DNA from: Aliamphritea spongicola
GTDB lineage: Bacteria; Pseudomonadota; Gammaproteobacteria; Pseudomonadales; Balneatricaceae
Reading direction: 5' to 3'
Assembly: GCA_024347235.1 (NCBI GenBank)
Contig: AP025283.1
Coordinates: 496,001-560,000 of the forward strand
Length of the DNA: 64,000 nt
The notes beneath the pieces were generated by a model. That model worked only from the letters and a program-made list of their open reading frames with translations, was not told the DNA's origin and made no database searches. Positions within the stretch are counted from its first letter, which is position 1. Every line of letters begins with the position of its first letter. Shown here in pieces: positions 1 to 10,885 of the stretch. A program made the position numbers and the translations under genes.

Positions 1-335
1 GTCAATCAGAGTATGGATAAGCGTTTCGCTAAGCAGATTCTGTTCAAGCGCTTCCAGCAGGCTGACCGCATCAGTTCCGTCATGGTTACAGACCCGCTCA
101 AAAATGAGGCCTGGTCCCAGGTCGGTTTCAGTTTGTCCAAAGTAACCTGCCAGCATACTCAGATCTGCTTTGGCTGTTAGCAGGTGCTGATAGTAGACAC
201 TTTCAATATTGTTTTGGTTTCTGTTTTTCCACCTTTGAAAGCGACTTTAATAACTTTGCTGTCGTCATTCGGATGCAGGTAGCAGCGGCGCTCGGATCCC
301 TGGCCAAGAACAGGTGAGTGTCTGAGATGTATCAA
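1..335 (-). CDS. YrbL-like protein (PhoP-network YrbL family), partial
   Basis: The amino-terminal part resembles E. coli YrbL: a short lead, then SPVLGQGSERRCYLHPNDD, matching the family's G-x-G-x2-R-x-CY-HP opening, followed by K-V-I-K-V. YrbL belongs to the protein-kinase-like fold and its role is poorly defined. The gene runs off the left edge. One frameshift near 205-215, in an A-rich run, separates the opening from the segment NIESVYYQHLLTAKADLSML; reading through it restores one frame to base 1. I chose the TTG at 335 because it places the start where E. coli YrbL begins, but no good ribosome site is visible and an upstream start is possible. It is divergent from a glycosyltransferase, which fits an envelope-related role. 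Confidence 0.7.
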
Positions 336-425
336 TGTTGGGACTCTGGTCGCCCCGGTGTTGTCATGCCAGGGGTCATTGGTTAGTATTGTGCGGACTA
401 CATCCCTTCCTGGTTGCAACCCTCT

Positions 426-1190
426 GTGAATAACATTTCCTGTGTCATTATCGCTAAAAATGCCGCCGGCTCACTGCCGAAAACATTGGATTCGTTGGCG
501 GATTTCAGCGAGGTCGTAGTATACGATAACGGTTCAACTGATGCCACGAAAGAGATCGCCCGGCAATATGCCAATGTAAAGCTGGTATGCGGTGAATTCT
601 TCGGCTTTGGCGAAACTAAAAATCATGCAGCCTCTTTTGCCAGCCATGACTGGATATTATCTCTGGATGCGGATGAAGTTATCACGCCTGAATTACTGGA
701 TGCTATTGCGTCTGCCGAATTACAGCCTGGAAAAGTTTACCGTCTTGTGCGGGTAAATTATTACCGTGATCACGAAATCCGTTATTGCTGGAAGCAGGAA
801 CATCTGACACGTCTTTACCACCGGGGTGAGACTAGCTTTAACGACTTTAAAGTCCATGAGTTCGTACTGGATGATGGTTTTGATGTTGTGGTTCTGGATG
901 GCATTCTGAAGCACTATCCTTATTCAAACCTGAGCGATTTTCTGCAAAAGCAGATCGTTATTCAACGCTTTTTGCCCAGGAGCGGTGTGGGAAAAACAGT
1001 CTTCGCCTGCTAAGGCGGTGATGAGTGCCTGGTTTTCTTTTCTGAAAAATACCTGTTTAAGCTGGGATTCCTTGATGGCTATCCCGGTCTGGTTATTTCT
1101 GTGTCACATATGGTGACCAATTTTTATAAATATCTGAAACTGTACGAAGCCAATAAAGACCGTACAGCGCTCCGTAAGCCTGAGGTGTAG
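426..1190 (+). CDS. Family 2 glycosyltransferase, WaaE/KdtX-like LPS core transferase
   Basis: A GT-A glycosyltransferase that probably adds a hexose to the LPS inner core on the cytoplasmic face of the inner membrane. The opening SCVIIAKNAAGSLPKTLDSL, the block VVVYDNGSTDAT and the metal-binding SLDADEV are typical of the WaaE/KdtX group, as is the downstream WKQEHLTRLYHRG. The carboxyl end is broken by frameshifts near 958, 1001 and 1048; repaired, it reads through FKLGFLDGYPGLVISVSHMV to a TAG at 1190. The start is uncertain (GTG at 426 or TTG at 414), with no clear ribosome site. The next gene begins one base after the stop, so the two glycosyltransferases are probably co-transcribed. Confidence 0.8.
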
Positions 1191-1191
1191 C

Positions 1192-2218
1192 GTGAAACGG
1201 ATTGCTCATCTTAATTTCGCCAAGGGTTTTCGCGGCGGCGAACGTCAGACCATGCTGCTGGTTGAGACACTGGCTGCACGGGGTTATTCACAGAAGCTGT
1301 TTGTCCGGCACGGTTCTGAGCTGGCAGAACGGTGCCGTTCGGTACCGGGGCTGACCATAATTGCTTTGAGTAAGCCATATATTGCCGGCTGGCGGGCGTT
1401 ACGGGATACCGATTTGCTGCATGCCCATGAAACCAAGGGCGCTCAGGTTGCCTGTCTGATGAATTGTCTGTTCGGGGTGAAATACATTGTCACCCGTCGG
1501 GTAGATAACACGATTAAAGATAACTTCTTTACCCGGATGATGTACGCCCGGGCCAGCAGAAGCGTGGCGCTGTCTTCGATCATCCGGGATATGATTCTGG
1601 AGCGTTCTCCAGATGCACAGGTGGATGTTATTCCCAGTGCGGCAACTCACTTTTCTCTTAATCCGGATCAGGTGGCTGTTCTGCGTGAACGCTTTGCCGG
1701 TCGTTACCTGATAGGTAATATCGGTGAACTTGATAATACTCATAAAGGTCAGAAGTATCTTATAGAAGCCTTTAAGGAACTGCCAAAAGACGTGCCTTAC
1801 AGCCTGATTTTGCTGGGAAAAGGGAAGGATGAAGAGGCTTACCGGCAGCAGGCGGAAGGAATGGAAAACATTATTTTTGAAGGCTATGTGAATAATGTCG
1901 GTGACTATATAGCCTGCATGGATCTGTTTGTATTTCCTTCGCAGAATGAAGGCCTGGGGTCTGTATTGCTGGATGTGATGGAACAAAAAGTGCCCGTCAT
2001 TGCTTCGGATGTCGGGGGTATTCCTGATCTGGTTACACATGAAAAGACCGGGTTACTGGTGCCGCCGGGGATTCCCGGGGCTGAATCAGGCAATCCAGCG
2101 CCTTCAGGGAGATGAAGCGTTGTCCGGTTTACTGGCTGAGCAGGCTCACAAGCAGTTACCGTTATTTTCCGTCACCGCGATGGCGGATTCCTATGAGGCC
2201 CTGTACGCCCGCTGCTAG
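1192..2218 (+). CDS. Family 4 glycosyltransferase (GT-B), LPS core assembly
   Basis: A GT-B enzyme of about 342 aa after repair. The amino end has HLNFAKGFRGGERQ, typical of GT4 acceptor domains. The carboxyl donor domain has NIGELDNTHKGQKYLIEAF, then DLFVFPSQNEGLGSVLLDVM with the conserved E-x7-E-type nucleotide-sugar site, and PVIASDVGGIPDLV. Two under-called G runs near 2068 and 2078 break the last 50 codons; restoring two bases gives VPPGDSRGLNQAIQRL and the stop at 2216-2218. Start GTG follows the preceding gene by one base. The TAG stop shares the CTAG palindrome with the stop of the convergent kinase gene. The sugar transferred cannot be read from sequence. Confidence 0.85.
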
Positions 2219-3052
2219 CGAAAAACTGCAGGGCTGCCGGTGGCTGCAGGCGGCGTTTCAGTTCTTTGAAACCGTATTTTCCTTTTATAAACCGGAATAT
2301 CAGGTCGGCAGATTTCACCAGATGCTGGCGGTAGATATTCCGGTAGATACTCTTCTTATTGAGTGATTCACGGGTGATCAGTGCGTCCACAAACTGCTGA
2401 ATCTGAGCCGGTGTGATTTTTAGCTTATCCTGATCCCTGCTCAGGTTCTTGGCCAGCATGCTGAACATCTTGATCAGATATTTATGCTGTCGGCTGAAGA
2501 TTAAGTCTTCGGTATCCAGCAGCGTTACCTGCTTACCGTCGGTAAAAAATTGTCCGTATGAATGTCCAGATGGATCAGGCCGCATTGCAGCAAGCGGTTA
2601 ACAGTGTCTTCCAGAAGGAGGAGTGTGGTTTGCGGGCCATGTGCTGCGATGTAATCGCTCATTAACTGTGTATCAGGATTCGCGGCTAAGTAATCCTCTG
2701 TAATCAGAATGCTTTCCTGCATGCCTTCAGGCGAGGTTCGTAGCAATACACTGGCCGGCTGAATGGCACTGAATCCCAGTTTCTCTAATTGTTTCAGAGT
2801 AGCCAGTTCCTGCTCAGCTTTATGCTGTTTCAGGCCCTGTTTTAATTGTAACTGATGACGGCGACGGTGTTCGCAGAAGTGTTTGATGTAATAGCTGTGG
2901 CCCTCAATGACACTCCGGTAAACATTTTTCTGAACAAATTTCAGTTCAGCGCTTGCCAGTTGTTCCGCATCCACACTCCGGCGTTCGCTGCTATAAAGTG
3001 ACCGGAGCTGTGGTGCCTGGAAGTCAGGTATGCGGGCGTCAGAATGTTTCAT
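2215..3052 (-). CDS. InaA/WaaP-type lipopolysaccharide kinase
   Basis: A small protein-kinase-fold enzyme (about 279 aa) of the InaA/WaaP/RfaP family, which phosphorylates sugars of the LPS inner core. The catalytic loop is LIHLDIHTDNF (the HxD...N signature), followed by the metal-binding VTLLDTEDLIF; an amino-terminal invariant lysine lies in the FVQKNVYRSVIEGHSYYIKHF region. Frameshifts at a T6 run near 2548 and a T5 run near 2222 are repaired by one base each; the second repair moves the stop to TAG inside CTAG at 2215-2217. The ATG at 3052 overlaps the TGA of the upstream sulfatase-like gene (ATGA), so the two are translationally coupled. Confidence 0.78.
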
Positions 3053-4962
3053 GGCTGTTTCAGCGGCGCGTAAAGTGTGTTGTTGATCAGTCCGTTGTTG
3101 TAGTACTGAATCAGCGCTTTGGTGTAGTCGGTCAACGGTGCTTTTTAAGGTCGTCTGCCGCAGTGCCATTGAACGGCAGTAATTCCTGCTGTGCAAAATC
3201 TTTTGAGCTGACCAGTACCTGATTCTCCCGGATCAGGTAGTACTGATTGTTTTCCTGGAAGAACGCAAAGGGTTTCTGTACCGGTGAAATCAGGCTGGTA
3301 CTGAAAGGCAGCAGTTGGTCGAAGTACTTTTGCTGTAGCCCCAGGTAGTCGAGAATTGTCGCAGGAATGTCCGTGTGCTGGGCGATTCGCTGGCTGCGCT
3401 CTGGCTGAATGTGGCCGGATGGATGGTACAGGATGATTGGCACCTGATGCTGGCCCAGTGCCGTGTTGTACTTCAGTTTACTGCCTTTGGCGGTATGGTC
3501 GGCGGTAATCACGAACAGTGTATTGTCATACCAGGGCATGGTGGATGCTTTTTTGAAAAAGTTTTCCAGCGCAAAGTCGACGTACCCCAATAGCTCGTGG
3601 ATGGGCAGTTCGCCCTTTTGGAACTGCCCTTCATATTGCGGCGGCATCTTATACGGATTATGCGAACTCAGGGTAAAGATACCGGCGATAAAAGGTGGCT
3701 GTAACTGGTTGATTTTATCTGCGGAGAATCTTAGGAAGGGTTCGTCATAGATGCCCCAACTGCCGTCAAAATCTGCTTCATCAGGGTATTCACTGCGGCC
3801 GTAGAAGTGTTCGAAGCCTAAGCGTTTGGTAATGGAGTCTACATACATGCTGCCATTATTGGCGCCGTGGAAGAAGGCGCTGTCGTAGCCTTCCTGCTGC
3901 AAAATATTGCCAATACCGATCAGGTTACTGCTCTGATATGACGAGCGGACATAAGGGGTTTTGGTAAAGTTGGGCAGGCCGGCAATGATTGATGGCAATG
4001 CATCAATTGAGCGGCGGCCATTGGCGTAGGCCTGGTCAAAGACCAGCCCTTTACCATCAGAGTCTGTAAAAACGGTGCGTAATTCTGTGGGTTATCTTTC
4101 AGGTTCAGATATTCCATAGAAAAGCTTTCAAGAATGATCAGCACCACATTGTCTTTAGTCGGTGCTTTAGACTGTGTCGGCACTGCCCGGCCCAATGCCT
4201 CGTAGGCCTGCCGGTCATCGCTGAAATAGTCCACTTTATCCAGGCTGCGCTGCCGTTGTCGCATCAGCATGAAGGGTGTGTTCAGGACCAGGTTACCGAC
4301 GGATGCTTCCGGCCAGGAAAAGGCGTGAATGGGCTTGAGTTGCTTAGGGCCGGTGCTGCCGCGGCCAAGTGCTGCTGTAACCAGCACCAGAATCAGGCAG
4401 TAAGTAAAGCGTAAATACCAGCGACTGTTGCTTTTCGTTCTGCCGAGGGCCGGTTGCAGGAAATACTGGCTGGCGATCAGGATTACCAGCCCGATGACGA
4501 TCATGTACCAGTACTGCATCATTAGCTGGACGGTCTGATCCTGCAGATCGCTGGCAAAGCTCAGAACTTCCATGCCAGACCGGCGGCCGGTAAACGGAAA
4601 ATAGACACTGTCCATCAGGTTCAGGGCGATGACCAGCAAGCTGGCGAACAGAAGGTAAGCCCGGCTGCTGAACAGCAATAGCTTGTTCCAGCGGAACACA
4701 TACATGGGCATGGCAACCAACAGCCATGGGCTCAGCAGAAGCATGATGCTGACAAGGTCAAAGCGAATGCCGTGAACAAATGCCAGGGCGATATTTTCAA
4801 AACTGCTCAGGGCAAATGTGTCCTGGTTAAGCAGGTAAAAGCACAGCCGCAGAAAACCGGACAACAGTGTCAGACCAAACACTGAAATTAAAAAATACGG
4901 GGCAGGGACGGATGGTTCTGTGCGGTGTCCCGGAAGGTATTGTCGGTAAATAATTTCATCAT
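3049..4962 (-). CDS. LtaS-like membrane sulfatase-fold transferase (alkaline-phosphatase superfamily)
   Basis: An inner-membrane protein of about 638 aa with roughly five amino-terminal hydrophobic segments (for example YFLISVFGLTLLSGFLRLCF) followed by a large periplasmic sulfatase-fold domain. Family marks are VVLIILESFSMEYL, ANGRRSIDALPSIIAG with the probable Ser nucleophile, LSSHNPYKMP and ITADHTAKG with His/Asp metal ligands. Relatives move phosphoglycerol or phosphoethanolamine onto lipids or glycans; here, between an LpxL-type acyltransferase and an LPS kinase, a lipid A or core substituent is a fair inference. Three breaks lie in short homopolymers (near 3142, 4068 and 4905), each repaired by one base. 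The ATG-ATG start is two bases downstream of the acyltransferase stop. Confidence 0.8.
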
Positions 4963-4964
4963 GT

Positions 4965-5878
4965 TTACTTGTAGAGTTTTGACTTGCCGTCAGGCTGGGT
5001 TTTAAACCGTTTATGGACCCACATGTACTGGCTGGGAGCCTTACGGATACTGGACTCCAGCGCTTCATTGATCAGCCTGGCGTCCTCTGTTTCATCCCCT
5101 GAAGGAAAGTTTTCAACCCGGCTTACTTCCAGGGTGTAGCCTTTATCATCAGGGTTTCTCAGGCAGCTCAGCAGTAACAGTGGTGAGCTGTTTAATCTGG
5201 CAATTTTGGTTGTTGCGGTAATGGTTGCCGCAGTTTGCCCGAAAAAGGGGACAAAGACTTTATCTTTACTGGTGATGTCCTGATCCGGTGCGTACCAGAT
5301 GCAGTTGTTTTTACGCATATGGCGTAACATCAGCCGGGTTTTAGAACGTTCCAGCGGCTCACTGAACCGTTGCCGGCCATTGAAAAACATTTCCAGTAAG
5401 GGGTTGTTGTGTTTCCGGTAGAGGGTACTCACCGGGCGGCCATAGAATGAAAATAACAGGCCACACAGGTCTATATGTGAGTAATGTCCGCCCATCAGAA
5501 TGACGCCGTTATTGTGAGACAGTGCCTCATCCAGAATATCGGCGCCTTTCAGGGTGGTGATGCTGCGGAAAAACTTCTCTGAACCCCAGTAAGCCCAGGC
5601 CATTTCGATCAGGCCGATGCCGTTGTTCTGAAAGACTTCACGGACCATCTGCTGTTGCTGGCGTTCGTCTAACTCTTTAAAGCACAGGCGGATATTAACT
5701 TCCGTGATGTGCCTTCTTTTCGGCAGAATTCTGTACAGCAGGTTACCCATGCCGCGTCCCAGGGTAATACCTGCAGAGAACGGTAACAGAGCGGTGATTC
5801 GCAGCAGGCCGATCATCAGCCAGACTGGCCAGTACTTAGGGGCTAAAAATTGCGCCAGGTTAGTTCTTTGTTATCCAC
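4965..5878 (-). CDS. LpxL/LpxM-family lipid A late acyltransferase
   Basis: A membrane-associated acyltransferase of about 304 aa that adds a secondary acyl chain to Kdo2-lipid A. It carries the lysophospholipid-acyltransferase block NNGVILMGGHYSHIDLCGL (here H-x4-D), the LYRKHNNPLLEMFF substrate segment and DQDITSKDKVFVPFFG, all typical of LpxL/HtrB. The usual amino-terminal LAPKYWPVWL motif is recovered only by adding one T near 5848, which extends the reading frame to GTG at 5878; the internal ATG at 5816 would give a shortened protein. First gene of a minus-strand operon with the sulfatase-like and kinase genes, divergent from msbA. Assignment to LpxL versus LpxM is not possible by eye. 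Confidence 0.85.
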
Positions 5879-6006
5879 AAACCACTCAGTTACTGTAAAA
5901 TTGGCAAATCAAAAGGTCCACTATTATAAAGTTGGCCTGTCAATAACACTAGTACGTGCCGGTTTTTGGCCGATACGTCAGTTTTTATGAGTGAAGGATT
6001 AGCCCG

Positions 6007-7804
6007 TTGGCGAATAAACAGAGTGGCCTTGGAATTTATCTGCGCTTGCTTAGCTACATTAAGCCTTACCTTTGGGCTTTTATACTGAGTGTTTTTGGAT
6101 TCCTGATTTATGCGGGTACCCAGACCGCTGCAGCAAAGTGGCTGGAAGTCTTTGTCGATGCCATCGAAAATGGTCAGTACGAATACCGTGGCTATCTGGC
6201 TGGGGGATTCTGCTGGTATTTCTTGTCCGGGGATCGGGGCATTTCTGGGTAACTACGGTCTGACCTACGTGGCGCGCTATGTGGTGCATTTTCTCCGTCG
6301 TGATCTGTTTAACCGCCTGCTGGTATTGCCAAGCAGCTTTTACCACCAGAACTCTTCCAGCGATTTACTGGCCAGGTTGACCTATAACGTCGAGCAGGTG
6401 ACCGGGGCAGCCACTAACGCCCTGAAGATTGCTATCCGGGAAGGTCTGACAGTCGTTGGCCTGTTCGGCTATATGCTGTATCTCAACTGGAAACTGACGC
6501 TGTTATTTGTGGTGATAGGCCCGGTGGTTGGCGCAGTGGTGGGGTATGCTTCGAAGCGCATGCGCCGCATCAGTAAGAATGTTCAGGGCAGTGTGGGTGA
6601 CATTACTGCCTCTGCGGCGGAAGCCATTAAAGGTTATCAGGTGGTGCGTATTTTTGGTGGCACCGAGTCGGAAAAGAAGCGCTTTGAAAAGGCCAGCCAG
6701 CGTAACCGTCAGCAGTTTATGAAGATGGTTGTGACCCAGTCGGTAACCACGCCTATCGTACAGATGCTGGTTGCCGGTGTTATTGCAATTCTTACTTTTC
6801 TGGCGATGGAGCCGAGCCTGGTGGAGCAAATGAGCACCGGCCAGTTTATTGCATTTATATCTGCCGCTTCTCTGATGGCGAAGCCGATCCGGCAGTTAAC
6901 CGAGATTAATGCAACGGTACAGAAAGGTCTGGCGGCAGCGCACAGTCTGTTTGAGGTCATTGATACCGATGCAGAAAAAGATACCGGGCAGCATTCGGTG
7001 GAGCGTATCGACGGCCGGATTACTTTTAAGGGCCTGGGGTTCAGATACGAAGAAAGCGCCAGAGATATTCTGCAGAATATAAATCTGGATATTCAGCCGG
7101 GTGAAACCATTGCCCTGGTCGGTAAGTCCGGCAGCGGTAAAACCACACTGGCTAACCTGTTACCGCGTTTTTATGATCAGACCAGCGGTGAGCTACTGAT
7201 TGATAATGTTGCTATCGGTGACATTCCTCTCATGGATTTACGGCGTCAGATTGCCCTGGTGAACCAGCAGGTTGTGTTGTTTGAAGGGACGATCGCACAA
7301 AATATTGCTTATGGCTCCCTTGCCGAGCATTCGGAAGAGGCTGTGCTGGCCGCAGCTGAAGCGGCCCATGTACTGGAGTTTGCCCGGAATCTGCCGGATG
7401 GCCTGGATACGATGATCGGCGAAAACGGCATGCTGCTGTCCGGTGGTCAGCGACAGCGAATCGCGATTGCCCGGGCCATTCTGAAAGATGCACCGATTCT
7501 GATTCTTGATGAGGCGACATCAGCTTTGGATACCCAGTCGGAAAGGCATATTCAGGATGCGCTGGAAAACGTCATGCGAGGGCGCACGACGCTGGTGATT
7601 GCACACCGTTTATCGACGATTGAAACCGCGGACCGTATTTTGGTGATGGATGCCGGCCAGGTTATCGAGCAGGGCTCACACCGGGAACTGCTGGCGCAGG
7701 CCGGGGTCTATGCAAAGCTGCACAGTATGCAGTTCAGCGAACAACAGCAAACGGTGGCGCAAGACAGCCATTCAGATCAGTTTACACAAGGTGAAAATTC
7801 ATGA
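6007..7804 (+). CDS. msbA: Lipid A export ATP-binding/permease protein MsbA
   Basis: Homodimeric ABC exporter flipping lipid A-core across the inner membrane. About 599 aa after repair. The amino half has six hydrophobic segments (for example [16 protein letters not shown] and [15 protein letters not shown]). The ATPase half has Walker [10 protein letters not shown], signature LSGGQRQR, Walker [13 protein letters not shown] and the H-loop VIAHRLST. Two under-called G runs near 6206 and 6233 break the second helix; one base each gives [20 protein letters not shown]. Start TTG at 6007 is preceded by GAAGGA at suitable spacing; a longer start at ATG 5987 would need another base. TGA overlaps the ATG of hldE, so the two are coupled. 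Confidence 0.95.
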
Positions 7805-9230
7805 AGTTTGTAATGCCTCGTTTTGATAAGGCACAGGTGTTGGTAGTAGGGGATCTCATGCTGGACCGCTACTGGCATGGCCCAACGTCACGGATTTCTC
7901 CGGAAGCACCGGTACCGGTGGTAAAAGTTGAACAGAATGAAGACCGTCCCGGAGGGCGGCTAACGTGGCGCTGAATATCTCAGCACTGGGCGCCGGTGTA
8001 TCACTGATTGGCCTGGTGGGTGAAGATGAGGCTGGCAGCGCGTTGGAAACTCAGCTGACGTCTGCGCGGGTTAACTGTCAGTTCTGTGTCAGCAGCAATG
8101 AACCTACCATTACCAAACTCAGGGTAATGAGCCGTCATCAGCAACTGATCCGGCTGGATTTTGAAGAGCCGTTTGCGGCGGATTACAGCGAAGCTTTACA
8201 GCAACAGGCAGATACGTTGCTGAGTAATGTCGGTGTGATGATCCTTTCCGATTACAACAAGGGCACCCTGAGTGATCCTCAGGCACTGATCGCGCAGGCC
8301 AAAGCGGCTGGTGTGCCGGTGCTGGTGGACCCTAAAGGCAGTAACTTTGACCGTTACCGCGGCGCCACCCTGCTCACGCCGAACCTGAGTGAATTCGAAG
8401 GGGTTGTGGGAGCCTGTGCATCTGAACAGGAGCTGGTGAATAAGGCGCAGCAACTGATTGAACATCTGGAACTCGAGGCCTTGCTGGTTACCCGGAGCGA
8501 ACAAGGGATGACCCTGATCCGTGCCGGGCAGGGTGAAGTACACTTTCCCGCCCGTGCCAGAGAAGTCTTTGATGTGACCGGTGCCGGTGACACGGTTATC
8601 TCTACGCTGGCCAGTGCGCTGGCGGCGGGAGAGCCGCTGGAAGTAGCAACCGGGCTGGCAAATATGGCGGCCAGCATTGTGGTCGGTAAGCTGGGTACGG
8701 CTGCAATCAGTGCACCGGAACTGCGCCGGACGGTGAACCGTGAGCTGGGGGCGGAACGGGGTGTGGTCAGTGATGAACAGTTACTGGTTGCGCTGGATGA
8801 TGCCCGCGCCAGCGGCGAGAAGATTGTTTTCACCAATGGTTGTTTTGATATTTTGCATGCCGGACATGTGGGCTATCTGAAGCAGGCCCGGGCGCAGGGT
8901 GACCGGCTGGTACTGGCGATTAACGATGATGATTCAGTTAAGCGTCTCAAAGGTGAAGGCCGGCCGATTAATCCGGTGGAGCGGCGTAAGGCCGTATTGG
9001 CCGGACTGGAAGCGGTCGACTGGGTGGTCAGCTTTAATGAAGATACCCCTGAACGTCTGCTGGAGCAGGTGCGCCCGGATGTGCTGGTGAAAGGCGGTGA
9101 TTACGGCATTGAAGGGGTTGTTGGCGGTGAATTTGTACGCAGTTATGGTGGCGAAGTGAAGGTGCTGTCATTTCTGGATAACTGTTCCACAACAGCCATT
9201 GTTGAAAAAATTCAGAATAGCGACGACTGA
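7801..9230 (+). CDS. hldE: Bifunctional heptose-7-phosphate kinase / heptose-1-phosphate adenylyltransferase HldE
   Basis: Makes ADP-heptose for the LPS inner core through two activities. Residues about 1-315 are a ribokinase-family kinase ([11 protein letters not shown] near the start, DVTGAGDTV as the ATP/Mg site). Residues about 345-476 are a cytidylyltransferase-fold domain ([17 protein letters not shown]). With one G restored near 7955 ([11 protein letters not shown]) the protein is 476 aa, the usual size of the fused enzyme. The ATG overlaps the msbA stop by four bases. The 3' end overlaps the end of a convergent Nudix-like gene by 19 bases. gmhA, acting earlier in the same pathway, lies about 4 kb downstream. 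Confidence 0.95.
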
Positions 9231-10033
9231 TTCTGTAAGCCCTGATGGGCAAATACTTCACTGAGACGGGTGTTGGCGGGTGTTGCTTCTGACTGATAAC
9301 GCCCGTCAATAAACTTGCCCAACTCATGTATCTGCCGGTTGTGCAGTTTTGCCAGCCACAGCTCCTGATTCAGGACCACATCCAGCTGTTCGGTTTCCCA
9401 GTTATATTCTTCTTCCGCGTGGAGCAGAGATAGCTGGGTATCCGGTAGCCGGCTCACTTCTAACGGATAAACCAGTTGTGCCGAGCAGGTCTGGCTGTGG
9501 ATATACAGCATTGGATTGCCGGGCAGCAAATGTTCGTTCATGTAGATATCTGTCTGAGGTAAATGTAGCGGATTCCAGGGGCTGCTCTGCAGTTCCAGTA
9601 GCACTTCACTGCAATAGTTCAGCTCTTTATAGGGCGTCGCCAGCAGATCATTATTCAGGCGACAACGGGCAAAGGCCGGGCCGTTTTCCAGTAAACACTC
9701 TTCGGCGATTTCCTGTGCCAGCGTCAGGTAGGGATTGTGCAGCTGCTCATCGGGTATGTAACCGGAAGGCAGTTTCAGTTGCCAGTGGTCATCTTTGAAT
9801 TGGCGAACCAGAACCAGATAGTCGGTGTTATCTGTTCGGAGGTGGATTTGTGCAGACACCCCCAGGTTTGCGAACCTTCCGGGAATATGGCTCTGACAGG
9901 GTTTACGCAGTTTTTGCAGGGCCTTGAAGTTAATGCGTTCGCCGACAGGGGTGATGTTAATGCCGTGGCGGTAGGGCGTCAGTTCAACTGAACGGGTATG
10001 GAACTGCCGGGGATCTTTGTGAGTAATGATCAT
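9212..10033 (-). CDS. Nudix-like protein with a degenerate Nudix box
   Basis: A 273-aa intact reading frame. The middle holds HWQLKLPSGYIPDEQ followed by LAQEIAEECLLENG, which looks like the helix of a Nudix motif (RE-x2-EE-x-G) but has Gln for Arg, Leu for the final Gly, and a longer spacer after the first Gly. The protein may therefore be a Nudix-fold member with altered or lost hydrolase activity. ATG at 10033 is chosen because AAAGGAG lies eight bases upstream. It sits 41 bases after an aldo/keto reductase on the same strand and is convergent with hldE. I do not recognise a specific substrate or gene name. Confidence 0.6.
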   Translation of the reverse strand: MIITHKDPRQFHTRSVELTPYRHGINITPVGERINFKALQKLRKPCQSHIPGRFANLGVSAQIHLRTDNTDYLVLVRQFKDDHWQLKLPSGYIPDEQLHNPYLTLAQEIAEECLLENGPAFARCRLNNDLLATPYKELNYCSEVLLELQSSPWNPLHLPQTDIYMNEHLLPGNPMLYIHSQTCSAQLVYPLEVSRLPDTQLSLLHAEEEYNWETEQLDVVLNQELWLAKLHNRQIHELGKFIDGRYQSEATPANTRLSEVFAHQGLQNQSSLF

Positions 10034-10074
10034 TGCCGGCGCTCCTTTGTGCAAAAAGTATCAGGTCAGATTAT

Positions 10075-10885
10075 TTATACCATGGTTTCTATGGCGCGTT
10101 TGACTGCAGCGACGTTTTTGCAGATGATCGGGGTTGATTGTACCCACTATGGCACTGTGTACCCCGGGATGACGGAAAATAAAGTTAAAACTGGCCTGTA
10201 CCGGGTCTTCGCCTTCATTCAGGCAAAGGTGGCCTGACGCCAGGGCTTTTGATCAGAATGCCTTTGTGATGCTGGTGAGCATAATCAAGCACGGGAGCTT
10301 CATCTGGCTGGTTCAGGTTGTAGGTTACCATGGCACAGTCCGAGCGTTTCAGGGTTTCAATGCCCCCTTCCACGGTTTTTCCTGACATTCCCCCGCGCGA
10401 ATTTTTCCTTCAGCCTTGAGATCATTCAGGACATCCAGCGCCCCAAACTCGTTGATGATCTGCATATCATTGCCATCAGAGTGGATCAGCAGGATATCGA
10501 TATAATCCGTTTCCAGCCGGCGTAAACTGCGTTCCACACTGCTGCGGATATGTTCCGGCGTAAAAATATAGGCAGACTCGCCGGTAGTATTATCAAACTC
10601 TTCGCCGGCTTTACTGCAGATAACCCAATGGTCCCGCTGGCCGCGTAACAGCGGGCCAAGCCGGGTTTCACTGGTGCCATAAGCCGGTGCGGTATCAATC
10701 AGGTTAATGCCGAGATCCCTGCAAAGGGCCAGCAGGTCGGTGACTTGCCGGTCATCGGGTATGGTGAATCCGTTAGGGTATTTAACTCCCTGATCACGGC
10801 CAATTTTAACGGTACCCAGCCCCACTGGGCTGATGTCCAGATCGGTACCTGCCAGTCTGGTTTTGATCAAAACAATGTCTCCCAT
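10075..10885 (-). CDS. Aldo/keto reductase family protein
   Basis: A TIM-barrel NADPH-dependent oxidoreductase of about 271 aa after repair. Catalytic tetrad candidates are visible: Asp and Tyr in LIDTAPAYGTSETRLG, Lys in ICSKAGEEF, and His in DILLIHSDGND. The carboxyl half is broken near 10385 (one G), 10244 (two A, restoring the usual KKALASGHL) and 10110 (two A), and ends FRHPGVHSAIVGTINPDHL then KRAIETMV at 10075. The proposed ATG at 10885 lies inside the end of the upstream FAD oxidoreductase gene, overlapping by 19 bases, so the two are probably one transcript. Physiological substrate unknown; LPS or polyol metabolism is only a guess from position. Confidence 0.82.

Noticed and set aside
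1399..2040. A 213-codon minus-strand frame within the family 4 glycosyltransferase gene
   Set aside because: The plus strand encodes an unmistakable GT4 enzyme; the antisense product has no motif.
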